Source of the DNA: Pseudomonadota bacterium
GTDB taxonomy: Bacteria; Pseudomonadota; Gammaproteobacteria; Burkholderiales; Burkholderiaceae_C
Direction: 5' to 3'
DNA: 64,000 bases
Assembly: GCA_023442945.1 (NCBI GenBank)
Contig: JAEZWW010000117.1
Coordinates: forward strand, 62,001-126,000
Shown here piece after piece: positions 7,620 to 15,557 of the stretch. Numbering within the stretch: the stretch's first letter is position 1; each line of letters begins with the position of its first letter. A program made the translations under genes and the position numbers. The notes beneath the pieces were generated by a model. That model was not told the origin of the DNA and ran no database searches. It saw nothing but the letters and a program-made list of their open reading frames with translations.

Positions 7620-8125
7620 GGTGAACTCCTAATATGAAGTGGTGCATACATGGAAGTGGAGGAAAACTCCATCCAGTACGCATATTCATCCTATGCGCAT
7701 GGCCGCATGATTTGGGAAAGTTTCTTGAACTGATACGTTTGAGGTCAACAGATTACAGGTGAGAAGCCTGTTTTGTTCACAGGTTTTTCGCACCGATTTG
7801 AGGTTTTCAAGAGGGAGAATGGACTGAATAAGCGTTTTGCGACGAAGGCGCGTCCAAAATATCATCCTTCATGTTAATCCGGTTATTCAGGCGGCCCTTT
7901 TTTGGTGCACCCAGCCATGAATGGCGCGGATTTTGAATCTGCGGCGCCATGGGTCAGAGCGCCCAACACAGGGGGGTGGAGGGCCGCAGCCGGCCAGGGG
8001 GTAGGGTTTCAAGGCCAAAAGGGCGCCTGGCCCTACAACTACCTGCGCAGCCAGCTACATTTGTAGTAGCAAATGATGCCGGTCGGTGCGTCTGCTGGCG
8101 CCGGGGATAATCCCGCGCTGTGACC
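7620..8125. other. Long intergenic region between divergent genes
   Basis: About 500 bp. The part next to 7620 is AT-richer than the rest of the window (7680-7900) and probably carries the promoter of the leftward stress genes. The right end holds family A copy 4. No convincing open frame is present. Confidence 0.6.
8006..8070 (-). repeat. Family A dispersed repeat, copy 4 (near full length)
   Basis: Minus orientation, complete from GTTTCAAGGCCAAAAGGGC through CTGGCCCTACAACTACCTGC to CCAGCTACATTTGTAGTAGC. The last 17 bases form an inverted repeat around ATTTG. Confidence 0.9.
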
Positions 8126-9673
8126 ATGCGATCCGCCCCGACGCCCCCGACCCCGCCCGCACCAGCGCAGTCCCCCGCGCGCACCAGCGCCGCCGTTGCC
8201 ATGGCCGACCTGCCCGCCAGCCCGTTGGCCAGCGCGCTGGTGATGGACGCGGTGCAGCGCATCGAATCGGCCGGCCCGCTGGACGACGCGTCTGAATTGC
8301 AGCAAGCCTTTCACGCCCGGCGCGGGCGCGCGGCGCAGGTGCTGCAGCGCGCCTGGCTGCTGGGCCAGCGCCTGGGCCTGCCGGCCGAGCTGGCGCGCTG
8401 GCGCCCCGTTGGCTGGGGTGTGCTGGTGCTGCTGGCGGCGCTGGTAGCGCTCGCCAGCCTGGGCACGGCGCGCGCCGTGGTGGGCGAGGGGCGCAGCATC
8501 AACGCGGTGGCGGCGTTCGTCAGCCTGCTGGGCCTGCATTTTGTGACGCTGGCGCTGTGGCTGATCAGCCTGCTGCTGTCGGGCGGGCAGGGCGGCGGCT
8601 GGTCGCTGGGGCGGCTGGCTCTGTGGCTGACGGCGCGCCTGCCGATCGACCGCGGCCCGCACGCGCTGGCGCTGCTGCAATCGGCCACGGCGCTGCTGTC
8701 GCGCCAGCGCCTGCTGGTGTGGCTGACGGGCGCGATCAGCCACGGCATCTGGACGCTGGCCTTTGGGCTGATGCTGGTGATGTTGGCGTTCGGCTTTGCC
8801 TTCCACGCCTACCAGCTGACGTGGGAGACGACCATCCTCAGCCCCGCTTTCTTTGAGCGCTTTGTCCAGCTGACCGGCGCGCTGCCGCACCTGCTGGGCT
8901 TCCCGGTGCCGGATGCCAGCGCGGTTGCGCGCATGGGCACCGTGGGTGGCCAGGCCGCGGCCGGCGGCGGCGCGCAAAGCGACTGGGCCTGGTGGCTGAT
9001 GGGCTGCGTGCTGCTGTACGGGCTGCTGCCGCGCGCGCTGTTGGCCGCTTTAAGCCTGGCGCGCTGGCGCGCCGGCACGCGGCGGCAGGCCCAAGTCGAC
9101 ATGGCCAACCCGTACGTGCACCGCCTCGTGCAGCGGCTGGATGCGCTGGAGCCGCCGCCGCAGGTGATCGACGTCGAGCGCCCATCCGACGCGCCGCCGC
9201 CCGCCGCGCTGCCGCTGGGGACACCGGGCGCTCCGGGCTCGCTGGCGGTGATCGGCTTTGAATTGCCGCCTGAACAGCCCTGGCCCGTGCCCGGTTTGCC
9301 GCCCACGCCCGCCGGCTCCGCCGCGCCGCTGCGCCTGGCGGGCAGTGCGCGCGAGCGGCAAGACGCGCTGGCGCAGCTGGCGGCGACGCGCCCGGCGTCG
9401 CTGCTGATCGTGGTGCACGCCCGCAGCAGCCCTGACCGCGGCACCGCCCGCTTCGTGCGCGAAGCCGCGCGGCCGGCCGGGCGCACCGCGCTGCTGGCCT
9501 TGGGCGAGGGCGCGGTGGAGGGCGCCACGGACAGCCCAGGCCTGCCGCGCTGGCGCCAATGGCTGGATTCTGAAGGTTTTGAGGCGCTGGCCCTACTGCC
9601 ATCTGCGCAGGCAGCTACTGAATGGATAGCGCCTGGGCGCCCCCTACCCGCCGCCGAAGCGGCCCAGACATGA
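8126..9673 (+). CDS. DUF2868 domain membrane protein
   Basis: About 515 residues from the ATG at 8126 (a GTG at 8120 and an ATG at 8201 are alternatives). The conserved core starts near LVMDAVQRIESAGPLDDASE and is followed by membrane helices (GVLVLLAALVALASLG, FVSLLGLHFVTLALWLISLL, LMLVMLAFGFAFHAYQL, WWLMGCVLLYGLLPRALLAA) and a cytosolic C-terminal domain. DUF2868 proteins are regularly encoded just before a DUF3482 GTPase, as here (the two overlap in ATGA). The function of the pair is unknown; a membrane-anchored GTPase module is a fair inference. The last ~30 residues are encoded by a family A repeat. Confidence 0.88.
   Translation: MRSAPTPPTPPAPAQSPARTSAAVAMADLPASPLASALVMDAVQRIESAGPLDDASELQQAFHARRGRAAQVLQRAWLLGQRLGLPAELARWRPVGWGVLVLLAALVALASLGTARAVVGEGRSINAVAAFVSLLGLHFVTLALWLISLLLSGGQGGGWSLGRLALWLTARLPIDRGPHALALLQSATALLSRQRLLVWLTGAISHGIWTLAFGLMLVMLAFGFAFHAYQLTWETTILSPAFFERFVQLTGALPHLLGFPVPDASAVARMGTVGGQAAAGGGAQSDWAWWLMGCVLLYGLLPRALLAALSLARWRAGTRRQAQVDMANPYVHRLVQRLDALEPPPQVIDVERPSDAPPPAALPLGTPGAPGSLAVIGFELPPEQPWPVPGLPPTPAGSAAPLRLAGSARERQDALAQLAATRPASLLIVVHARSSPDRGTARFVREAARPAGRTALLALGEGAVEGATDSPGLPRWRQWLDSEGFEALALLPSAQAATEWIAPGRPLPAAEAAQT
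9571..9630 (-). repeat. Family A dispersed repeat, copy 5, inside the DUF2868 gene
   Basis: Minus orientation (CGCTGGCCCTACTGCCATCT, GCGCAGGCAGCTACTGAATG, GATAGC). Translated in frame it gives ALALLPSAQAATEWIA, close to the protein's C-terminus. Confidence 0.85.
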
Positions 9674-11073
9674 GCCAAGACCCTCTGCGCATCGCCATCG
9701 TCGGCCACACCAACGCCGGCAAGACCTCCCTGCTGCGCACGCTGACGCGCAACGTGGACTTTGGCGAGGTGTCCGACCGCCCCGGCACCACGCGCCACGC
9801 CGAGACGATCGACCTGCGCATCGACGGGCGCGAAGCCGTGCGCTTCATCGACACGCCGGGGCTGGAGGATTCGGTCGCGCTGCTGGAATACCTGCAGCAG
9901 CTGGACGGCGATTCGCGCCCGGCGAAGGTGCGCGCCTTCCTGGCCGGGCCCGAGGCGCGCGCCAGCTTTGAGCAAGAAGCCAAGGTGCTGCGCGCGCTGA
10001 TCGGCGAGGCCGACGCCGCCATGGTCGTCATCGACACGCGCGAGCCGGTGCTGCCCAAGTTCCGCGCCGAAATTGAAATCCTGACCTGGTGCGCCAAGCC
10101 CGTCATGCCGGTGCTGAACTTCGTGCGCTACCTGAACAGCCGCCGCGACGAATGGCACCAGATGCTGCTGGAAGCGGGCCTGCACGCGCGGGTCGAATTC
10201 GACGTGGTCGCGCCCTTCAACGGCTCGGAACAGCAGCTGTACAGCGACCTGGCCACGCTGCTGCCGGCGCGCCGCGCACAGCTGAACGGCATCGTCGACG
10301 CCCTGGCGCAACAGGCGCGCGAGCGCCGCCTGGCCGCCTGCCGCGTCATCGCCAGCGCGCTGATCGACGTGGCCGCCATGCGCCGCGCGCTGCCGGCCGA
10401 GGAATTTGCCGACGAGACGCGGCAGAAGGCCTTTGTCCGCGCCTTCCAGGACGACGTGCGGCGCCACGCGCGCCACGCGGTCGACGAGCTGCTGGCCGTG
10501 TTCGCCTTCCGTGCCAGCGACGCCGAAATGAACGAGCTGCCGCAGCTGGCCGGACGCTGGGAAGACGATTTGTTCAACCCCGAGCTGCTCAAGAAAGCCG
10601 GCAAGCGCCTGGGCCTGGGCGCCATGATCGGCGCTGGCATCGGCGCCGTGGCCGACGTCGCCATGGCGGGGCTGTCGCTGGGCGCGGCCACCACCTTGGG
10701 CGCCACGCTGGGCGGCGCCGCGTCGGGCGGCTGGCGGCCGCTGTGGCGCAAGCTGGAAAACCGCCTGAACGGCGTGCAGGAGCTGACGGTGGAAGACCCG
10801 GTCCTGTTGGTGCTGGCCGACCATCTGCTGGACCTGGCCCGCGCGCTGGAGCAGCGTGGCCACGCCGCCGTGGAACGCCTGCGCGTGGACGATGGCCAGG
10901 TCGACGACGGCCTGCAGGACGTGGTCCACGCCCTGGACGCCGCGCGCGGCCACCCCGACTGGGAGCGTGGCGCGCTGCGCCAGGCCTGGGGCAGCCACGG
11001 CAGCAGTGAACGCCAGGCGCTGGAAGCGACGGTGGCGCGGCGGCTGGCTGAGCGGTTTGGGCCTGCCAGCTGA
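9670..11073 (+). CDS. GTPase with DUF3482 domain
   Basis: 467 residues from an ATG that overlaps the stop of the DUF2868 gene (ATGA), which implies translational coupling. The N-terminal G domain shows the P-loop GHTNAGKTSLL (residues ~10-20), a switch with RPGTTRHAE and the Walker B/G3 motif DTPG. The G4 motif is not canonical. The C-terminal DUF3482 part contains a Gly/Ala-rich hydrophobic stretch (LGAMIGAGIGAVADVAMAGL, then SLGAATTLGATLGGAASGG), which may insert in membrane. DUF3482 GTPases lie in the Era-like TRAFAC group. Function unknown; it presumably works with the adjacent DUF2868 membrane protein. Confidence 0.9.
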   Translation: MSQDPLRIAIVGHTNAGKTSLLRTLTRNVDFGEVSDRPGTTRHAETIDLRIDGREAVRFIDTPGLEDSVALLEYLQQLDGDSRPAKVRAFLAGPEARASFEQEAKVLRALIGEADAAMVVIDTREPVLPKFRAEIEILTWCAKPVMPVLNFVRYLNSRRDEWHQMLLEAGLHARVEFDVVAPFNGSEQQLYSDLATLLPARRAQLNGIVDALAQQARERRLAACRVIASALIDVAAMRRALPAEEFADETRQKAFVRAFQDDVRRHARHAVDELLAVFAFRASDAEMNELPQLAGRWEDDLFNPELLKKAGKRLGLGAMIGAGIGAVADVAMAGLSLGAATTLGATLGGAASGGWRPLWRKLENRLNGVQELTVEDPVLLVLADHLLDLARALEQRGHAAVERLRVDDGQVDDGLQDVVHALDAARGHPDWERGALRQAWGSHGSSERQALEATVARRLAERFGPAS

Positions 11074-11307
11074 AGCGGTCTGGGCTGTCCCGCTCGACGT
11101 GAACATGGGGCACCGTGTGAGCTTGGAATTCGCCGTGCGCCGCGCCGCGCTCACCGACCCTTCCCAGGCCCGACGCCGTGGGTTGCGTGCCACACCCCTG
11201 CGGGTTGTGACCGCCGCGCCGGGCCTTCGCGGCCCCGTCCGCTTGACAAGCCCGCCCGGTCGGGCAGACTCGGGCAGCGTGCATACAAGTTGTTGCAGAA
11301 TCACACC

Positions 11308-11646
11308 ATGAAAAAGACCGTCACCTTCCTCGCCACCCTGATCCTGGCCGCCGGCGCGCAAGCCGCTTGCTACACCGTGCTCGGGCCCAAGGGCAAGGTG
11401 CTGTCCGAAAGCTCGACCCCGCCGGTCGACATGTCCTACCAGCTGCACCAGACCGTGCCTTACGCCTACGGCCAGGGCGCGACCATGGTGTTCGGCATCG
11501 CCGATCCGCGTTGCGGCGACGACCTGGACCGCTATTACGACCTGAAGACCGCGCCCGTCGTGTACGAGGCCCCGCGCAAAGGTGTGCGCAAGAGCGGCAA
11601 GCGCGCGCGCAAACACCACCGCGCTCCGCGCCAAGACCGCGAATAA
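11308..11646 (+). CDS. Small exported basic protein of unknown function
   Basis: 112 residues. A clear signal peptide (MKKTVTFLATLILAAGAQAA) gives a mature start at about ACYTVLGPKGKVLSESSTPP. The mature part has the conserved-looking VDMSYQLHQTVPYAYGQGAT and ends in an Arg/Lys/His-rich tail (RKSGKRARKHHRAPRQDRE). Two cysteines in the mature chain could form a disulfide. Similar short periplasmic proteins occur across Comamonadaceae without assigned function. A terminator follows about 95 bp downstream. Confidence 0.75.
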   Translation: MKKTVTFLATLILAAGAQAACYTVLGPKGKVLSESSTPPVDMSYQLHQTVPYAYGQGATMVFGIADPRCGDDLDRYYDLKTAPVVYEAPRKGVRKSGKRARKHHRAPRQDRE

Positions 11647-11741
11647 ACCGCGCGCCCAGGCGCAACGGGGCGCTTGGCGCGGCCCGCGCGCTGGCGCCAC
11701 GGTGCCTTAGCCCGATCAGCCCCCGCCGCCCCGCCCGCGCA

Positions 11742-11767
11742 CCCGCTCCGGCGGGGTTTGTTTTTTT
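11742..11767 (+). terminator. Rho-independent terminator after the small exported gene
   Basis: CCCGC, a short loop and GCGGG, followed by GTTTGTTTTTTT on the plus strand. Confidence 0.8.
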
Positions 11768-11770
11768 GGC

Positions 11771-11822
11771 GATTTATGCGTCTGGCCCTACAGCCATCTG
11801 CGCGGGCAGCTATCAAAATTAA
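11771..11822 (-). repeat. Family A dispersed repeat, copy 6
   Basis: Minus orientation: GTCTGGCCCTACAGCCATCT then GCGCGGGCAGCTATCAAAAT. It follows the terminator by only a few bases. Confidence 0.88.
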
Positions 11823-12003
11823 AGTGATTTGGCCTGCCGCCCTCCGGCCATGCGCGGCGGCACAGCGGCCATGCGCGCCTCGGCGGCGCTGTCCGCCATA
11901 GTCCATTTGGTGTTGACCCGGCCCGAGTCCGCGCCCGAGCATGCGCGCATGACCGGCTGGCGCGGGCGCGTCGGCCGTCCACCTGGCAACAGGAGGGCCG
12001 ACC

Positions 12004-12822
12004 ATGGCGGAGATCGACAAAGCGTTTTCGGGCGCACTGCCGAAGTTCTACGACACCTTGACGGTGCCGATCATTTTTGAACCGTACGCGGCCGACATGG
12101 CGGCGCGTGTGGCCGAGCTGTCGCCATCGGCCGTGCTGGAGACGGCCGCTGGCACCGGCGCCGTCACTCGCGCGCTGGCGCCCTTGCTGGCGGACGGTGC
12201 GCGCTACGTCGTGACGGATTTGAGCCAGCCGATGCTCGACTACGCGGCCCAGCGCCAGGGGCCGGATGCGCGCATCGAATGGCGCCAGGCGGACGCGCTG
12301 CGGCTGCCGCTGGAGGACGCGCAGTTCGACGTCGTCTTCTGCCAGTTTGGCGCCATGTTCTTCCCCGACCGGGTGGTGGGCTTGGCCGAAGCGCGCCGCG
12401 TGCTGCACCCGGGCGGGCACCTGCTGTTCAGCGTGTGGGACCGGCTGGAGGACAACGCCTTCGCCGACGAGGTGACGCGGGCGCTGGCGGAGTTGTTCCC
12501 GCACGACCCGCCGCGCTTTCTGGCCCGCATCCCGCACGGCTACCACAACACCGCGCAGATCCGCGAAGACGTGCGCCGCGCGGGCTTTCGCCACCTGTGG
12601 ATCGAGACGCGGGGCGAGCTGAGCCGCGCCGCCTCGGCCCGCGACGTCGCCACCGCGTTCTGCCACGGCACGCCGCTGCGCGGGGAAATCGAGGCGCGCA
12701 ACCCGGCGCAGGACGCACTGGCCGAAGCGACCGAGCACGTGACCGAAGCCATCGCCCGCCGCCACGGCAGCGGTCCGGTGGCCGGCATGATGCAGGCCCA
12801 CATCGGCCGCGCGAAGGCGTAG
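12004..12822 (+). CDS. Class I SAM-dependent methyltransferase
   Basis: 272 residues. The SAM-binding motif I is VLETAAGTGAVTRALAP, motif II follows at DLSQPMLDYAAQR, and the post-I acidic motif at ARIEWRQADALRLPLEDAQF; this is the ubiE/Methyltransf_11 type fold. An AGGAGG sits ten bases ahead of the ATG. The C-terminal region (HDPPRFLARIPHGYHN) is not typical of UbiE, so the substrate is left open. Its gene is convergent with gltS, 22 bp apart. Confidence 0.88.
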   Translation: MAEIDKAFSGALPKFYDTLTVPIIFEPYAADMAARVAELSPSAVLETAAGTGAVTRALAPLLADGARYVVTDLSQPMLDYAAQRQGPDARIEWRQADALRLPLEDAQFDVVFCQFGAMFFPDRVVGLAEARRVLHPGGHLLFSVWDRLEDNAFADEVTRALAELFPHDPPRFLARIPHGYHNTAQIREDVRRAGFRHLWIETRGELSRAASARDVATAFCHGTPLRGEIEARNPAQDALAEATEHVTEAIARRHGSGPVAGMMQAHIGRAKA

Positions 12823-12844
12823 CGGGCAGGCGCTGGCGGCGCGC

Positions 12845-14122
12845 CTACTGCAGAAACGGCAGCTGCGTGAACAGCTGCAACACCGCCGCGTTGACCAGGT
12901 CAACGAAGAAGGCGCCGACCATGGGCACGATCAAGAAGGCTTTGTAGGACGGGCCGTAGCGGTCGGTGATGGCCTGCATGTTGGCGATGGCCGTGGGCGT
13001 GGCGCCCATGCCGAAGCCGCAGTGGCCGGCGGCCAGCACGGCGGCGTCGTAGTCGGCGCCCATGACCTTGAAGGTGACCCAGCCGGCGTACACCATCATC
13101 ACGACCACCTGCACAGCCAGGATGACCATGACGGGCAGGGCCAGGTCGGTCAGCTCCCACAGCCGCAGCGACAGCAGGGCCATGGCCAGGAACAGCGACA
13201 GCGAGGCGTTGCCGAACACGTCGATGGCGCGGTCGAACATGTCGAACTTGAAGAAGTGGGTGAGGATGTTGCGGATGATCACGCCGCCGCCCAGCGCCCA
13301 GACGAAGGTCGGCAGCTCGAAGGCGGTTCCCTTGGTGGCGGTGGCCATCAGGCCGGCGAAGGCCATGCAGCCGGCAAACAAGGCCAGCGTTTCGATGGTG
13401 GACGACGCGGTGATCAGGCGGATCTCGTCCGGCTTGTCGAACATGGCGTTGTCGGGCTGGTCGGTGCCTTCGGCGTGGCGCGTGCTGTAGAGCGACTGCG
13501 CGGCAGCCACGGCTTCGGCCGGGGTCTGCTGGGTGGCAGGAGGCAGCTTCTGGTGGCCGATTTTCCTGATCAGGTACTTGGCAACGGGCCCGCCGATCAG
13601 GCCGCCCGACACCAGGCCAAACGTGGCGGTGGCGATGCCCAGCGTGGTCGCGCCGGTGATGCCGTAGCGGCTTTCCAGCACCGGGCCCCAGGCGCCGGCG
13701 GTGCCGTGGCCGCCGGTGAGGGTGATGGAGCCGGTCACCAGCCCGAGCAGCGGGTCCAGCCCCATGGCGGCCGCCATGCCGACGCCGACCACGTCCTGCA
13801 CGACGATGAACACGGCCACCACCACCAGGAACAGCGCCAGCGGCTTGCCGCCGGCCTTCAGGCGCGTGAAGTCGGCGCTGAGGCCGATGGACGAGAAGAA
13901 CATCAGCATGAACGCCGTTTGCAATTCGCCCTGGAACTGGAAGGTCAACCCGAACGCGGCGTTGAGCGCGTACACGATGATGCCGGCGACCAGACCGCCG
14001 GCCACGGGCTCAGGGATGTTGAAGTCGGACAGGAATTTGATCTTGACCACCAGAAAGCGCCCCAGCAGCAGCACCAGGGTGGCCAGAATCATCGTGTAGT
14101 AGCCGTCGAGTTTGATTTCCAT
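12845..14122 (-). CDS. gltS: Sodium/glutamate symporter GltS
   Basis: 425 residues from the ATG at 14122, with an AAGGA ribosome site; longer in-frame extensions are Arg-rich and not real. The protein begins MEIKLDGYYTMILATLVLLL and has ten or more membrane helices with the GltS hallmarks: two Gly-rich reentrant motifs (GSITLTGGHGTAGAWG and GHCGFGMGATPTAIAN) at the centres of inverted halves. It imports glutamate with Na+. A polar cytosolic loop of about 60 residues (LPPATQQTPAEAVAAAQSLY and on) separates the halves. Not in an operon. Confidence 0.95.
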   Translation of the reverse strand: MEIKLDGYYTMILATLVLLLGRFLVVKIKFLSDFNIPEPVAGGLVAGIIVYALNAAFGLTFQFQGELQTAFMLMFFSSIGLSADFTRLKAGGKPLALFLVVVAVFIVVQDVVGVGMAAAMGLDPLLGLVTGSITLTGGHGTAGAWGPVLESRYGITGATTLGIATATFGLVSGGLIGGPVAKYLIRKIGHQKLPPATQQTPAEAVAAAQSLYSTRHAEGTDQPDNAMFDKPDEIRLITASSTIETLALFAGCMAFAGLMATATKGTAFELPTFVWALGGGVIIRNILTHFFKFDMFDRAIDVFGNASLSLFLAMALLSLRLWELTDLALPVMVILAVQVVVMMVYAGWVTFKVMGADYDAAVLAAGHCGFGMGATPTAIANMQAITDRYGPSYKAFLIVPMVGAFFVDLVNAAVLQLFTQLPFLQ

Positions 14123-14190
14123 GCGGGTGGTCCTTCCGAATTTGCAGTTCGCTGTTGGTGGCTTTGACAAGCCGCGCCGCCCGCCGCGGC

Positions 14191-15552
14191 TTACTGCCGA
14201 AACGGGGACCGTTGTTCCAGGTGTTCCAGGTAGCGGCCGACGCCTTCGGTTTCGCGCTCGAGGAAGCGCTCGACCGCATCGGCGAAGGCCGGGTGCGCCA
14301 GCCAATGCGCGCTGGGTGTGGCCACGGGCATCAGGGCCCGCGCCATCTTGTGTTCGCCCTGCGCGCCGCCCTCGAACCGTACCACGCCGTGCGCGATGCA
14401 CCATTCGATGGGCCGGTAGTAACAGGCTTCGAAGTGCAGCCTGTCCACCCGCGCCAGTGCGCCCCAGTAGCGCCCGTAGGCCACGGGCGGCGCGCATTGT
14501 ATGTCATTTGGGCCGTCGGCCTTACTGCCACCTGCGCTGACAGCTATCAAACTGCAAGCAATTGGATCGCCGTCATGCTCGGCCACAAAAAGCACCCAGT
14601 CGTCCGCCATCTCGGTTGCCATGCGCGCAAAGAAGGCCGGCGTGAGGTAAGGCGCGTTGCCATGTTCGAGGTAGGTGCGTTCGTAGCAGCGGTAGAAAAA
14701 CGCCCAATCCTCGGCCGCGATGTCGGCCCCGCGCGCCCAGCGAAAGCGCACACCCGCGTCGGCCACACGCTTGCGCTCCTGCCGGATCTTCTTGCGCTTG
14801 TCGTGCGAGAGGGAGGCGAGGAAGTCGTTGAAGCTGGTGAAGGCCTCGCCCTGACCTGCGCTGTCGCTTTCGTTGGGCGCGATCCGGCCGCCGCCGGGCC
14901 GCCCCAAGGCGGCGAGGGCCCCGGCCTGCGGCGTGACCGCGGGCCCCTCCCCGGTTGGGGGCAGCGCAGCAGGCGCAGCCGCGGAGCGTGGGGGCCTCAC
15001 GTTGTTCCAGTGGAACTGGATCTGCTCACGCCGCATCAGGCCGGCGGCGTCGCACACGGCCAGGTCATCCTCGTCGCCGTACAGCACGTGCAGGGACGAC
15101 AGTCGCTCTTTGCGGCAATAGCCGATCAGCGCTTGCACCAGCGCGGCGCGTGCGTCGGCGTCGCGCGCCAGCAGGCGCGAGCCCGGCACGGGCGTGAAAG
15201 GCACGGCGACCAGCGCTTTGGGGTAGTAGCGCAGGCCGTGTTCGGCGTACGCGTTGGCCCAGGCCCAGTCGAACACGTATTCGCCGTAGGAATGCGCCTT
15301 GATGTACAGCGGGCAGGCCGCAGCCAGGTCGTCGCCGTCCCACAGCAGCAGAAAGCGCGGCGACCAGCCGGTTTCCGGCACGGCGCTGCCGCTGCTGTGC
15401 AGCGCGGCCAGGTAGGCGTGGCGCATGAAGGGCGTGGGGGTGCGTTGGCGCGCCAGCAGGGCGTCCCACGCGCGGGGGTCGATGGTGGTGGGGTCATCCA
15501 CCTGCTGCCACCGCAGCGCGTTACCATGCTGGCCGAATTCGATTTCAGACAC
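14191..15552 (-). CDS. FemAB/GNAT-like peptidogalycan biosynthesis family protein (DUF482), with two repeat-derived inserts
   Basis: 453 residues from a GTG at 15552, five bases from the divergent nadE start. The family signatures are clear: RHAYLAALHSSGSAVPETGW, KAHSYGEYVFDWAWANAY, DDFLASLSHDKRKKIRQER (here NDFLASLSHDKRKKIRQE) and GRYWGA with FEACYYRPIEWCI. These proteins resemble FemAB-type aminoacyl transferases; their substrate is unknown. Two stretches do not fit the family: about residues 185-221 (Pro/Gly/Ala-rich) is family B repeat DNA, and about 329-350 (ACSLIAVSAGGSKADGP) is a family A copy. Both keep the frame, so the protein is probably still made, with extra surface loops. Confidence 0.85.
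   Translation of the reverse strand: MSEIEFGQHGNALRWQQVDDPTTIDPRAWDALLARQRTPTPFMRHAYLAALHSSGSAVPETGWSPRFLLLWDGDDLAAACPLYIKAHSYGEYVFDWAWANAYAEHGLRYYPKALVAVPFTPVPGSRLLARDADARAALVQALIGYCRKERLSSLHVLYGDEDDLAVCDAAGLMRREQIQFHWNNVRPPRSAAAPAALPPTGEGPAVTPQAGALAALGRPGGGRIAPNESDSAGQGEAFTSFNDFLASLSHDKRKKIRQERKRVADAGVRFRWARGADIAAEDWAFFYRCYERTYLEHGNAPYLTPAFFARMATEMADDWVLFVAEHDGDPIACSLIAVSAGGSKADGPNDIQCAPPVAYGRYWGALARVDRLHFEACYYRPIEWCIAHGVVRFEGGAQGEHKMARALMPVATPSAHWLAHPAFADAVERFLERETEGVGRYLEHLEQRSPFRQ
14503..14565 (-). repeat. Family A dispersed repeat, copy 7, inside the DUF482 gene
   Basis: Minus orientation: CGGCCTTACTGCCACCTGCG then CTGACAGCTATCAAACTGC and AAGCAATTGG. The gene is also on the minus strand, so the element is read in its plus direction: IACSLIAVSAGGSKADGP. 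Confidence 0.85.
14889..14996. repeat. Family B GC-rich repeat, copy inside the DUF482 gene
   Basis: Contains CCGCCCCAAGGCGGCGAGGG, GGGCCCCTCCCCGGTTGGGG, GCAGCGCAGCAGGCGCAGCC and GCGGAGCGTGGGGGC. The CCGCCCCAAGGCGG and GGAGCGTGGGGGC parts match (inverted) the insert in recJ at 46031-46105. It encodes a Pro/Gly/Ala-rich loop. Confidence 0.65.
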
Positions 15553-15557
15553 TGTCC

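Larger units (their letters stand above)
11647..12003. other. Intergenic region without a gene
   Basis: About 357 bp holding the terminator at 11742-11767, family A copy 6 and the leader of the methyltransferase gene (AGGAGG just before its ATG). No credible coding sequence. Confidence 0.6.

Noticed and set aside
8809..11700. A 963-codon open frame on the minus strand opposite DUF2868/DUF3482
   Set aside because: It is an antisense by-product of GC-rich codon bias (Arg/Ala/Gln/Gly-rich, no domains) opposite two well supported genes. Similar long antisense frames at 17927-19738, 28163-30088 and 29755-32004 are rejected for the same reason.
12845..14497. Longer gltS starting at 14497
   Set aside because: The extra 125 residues are Arg-rich and overlap the end of the DUF482 gene on the same strand; the ATG at 14122 with its ribosome site fits the family N-terminus.
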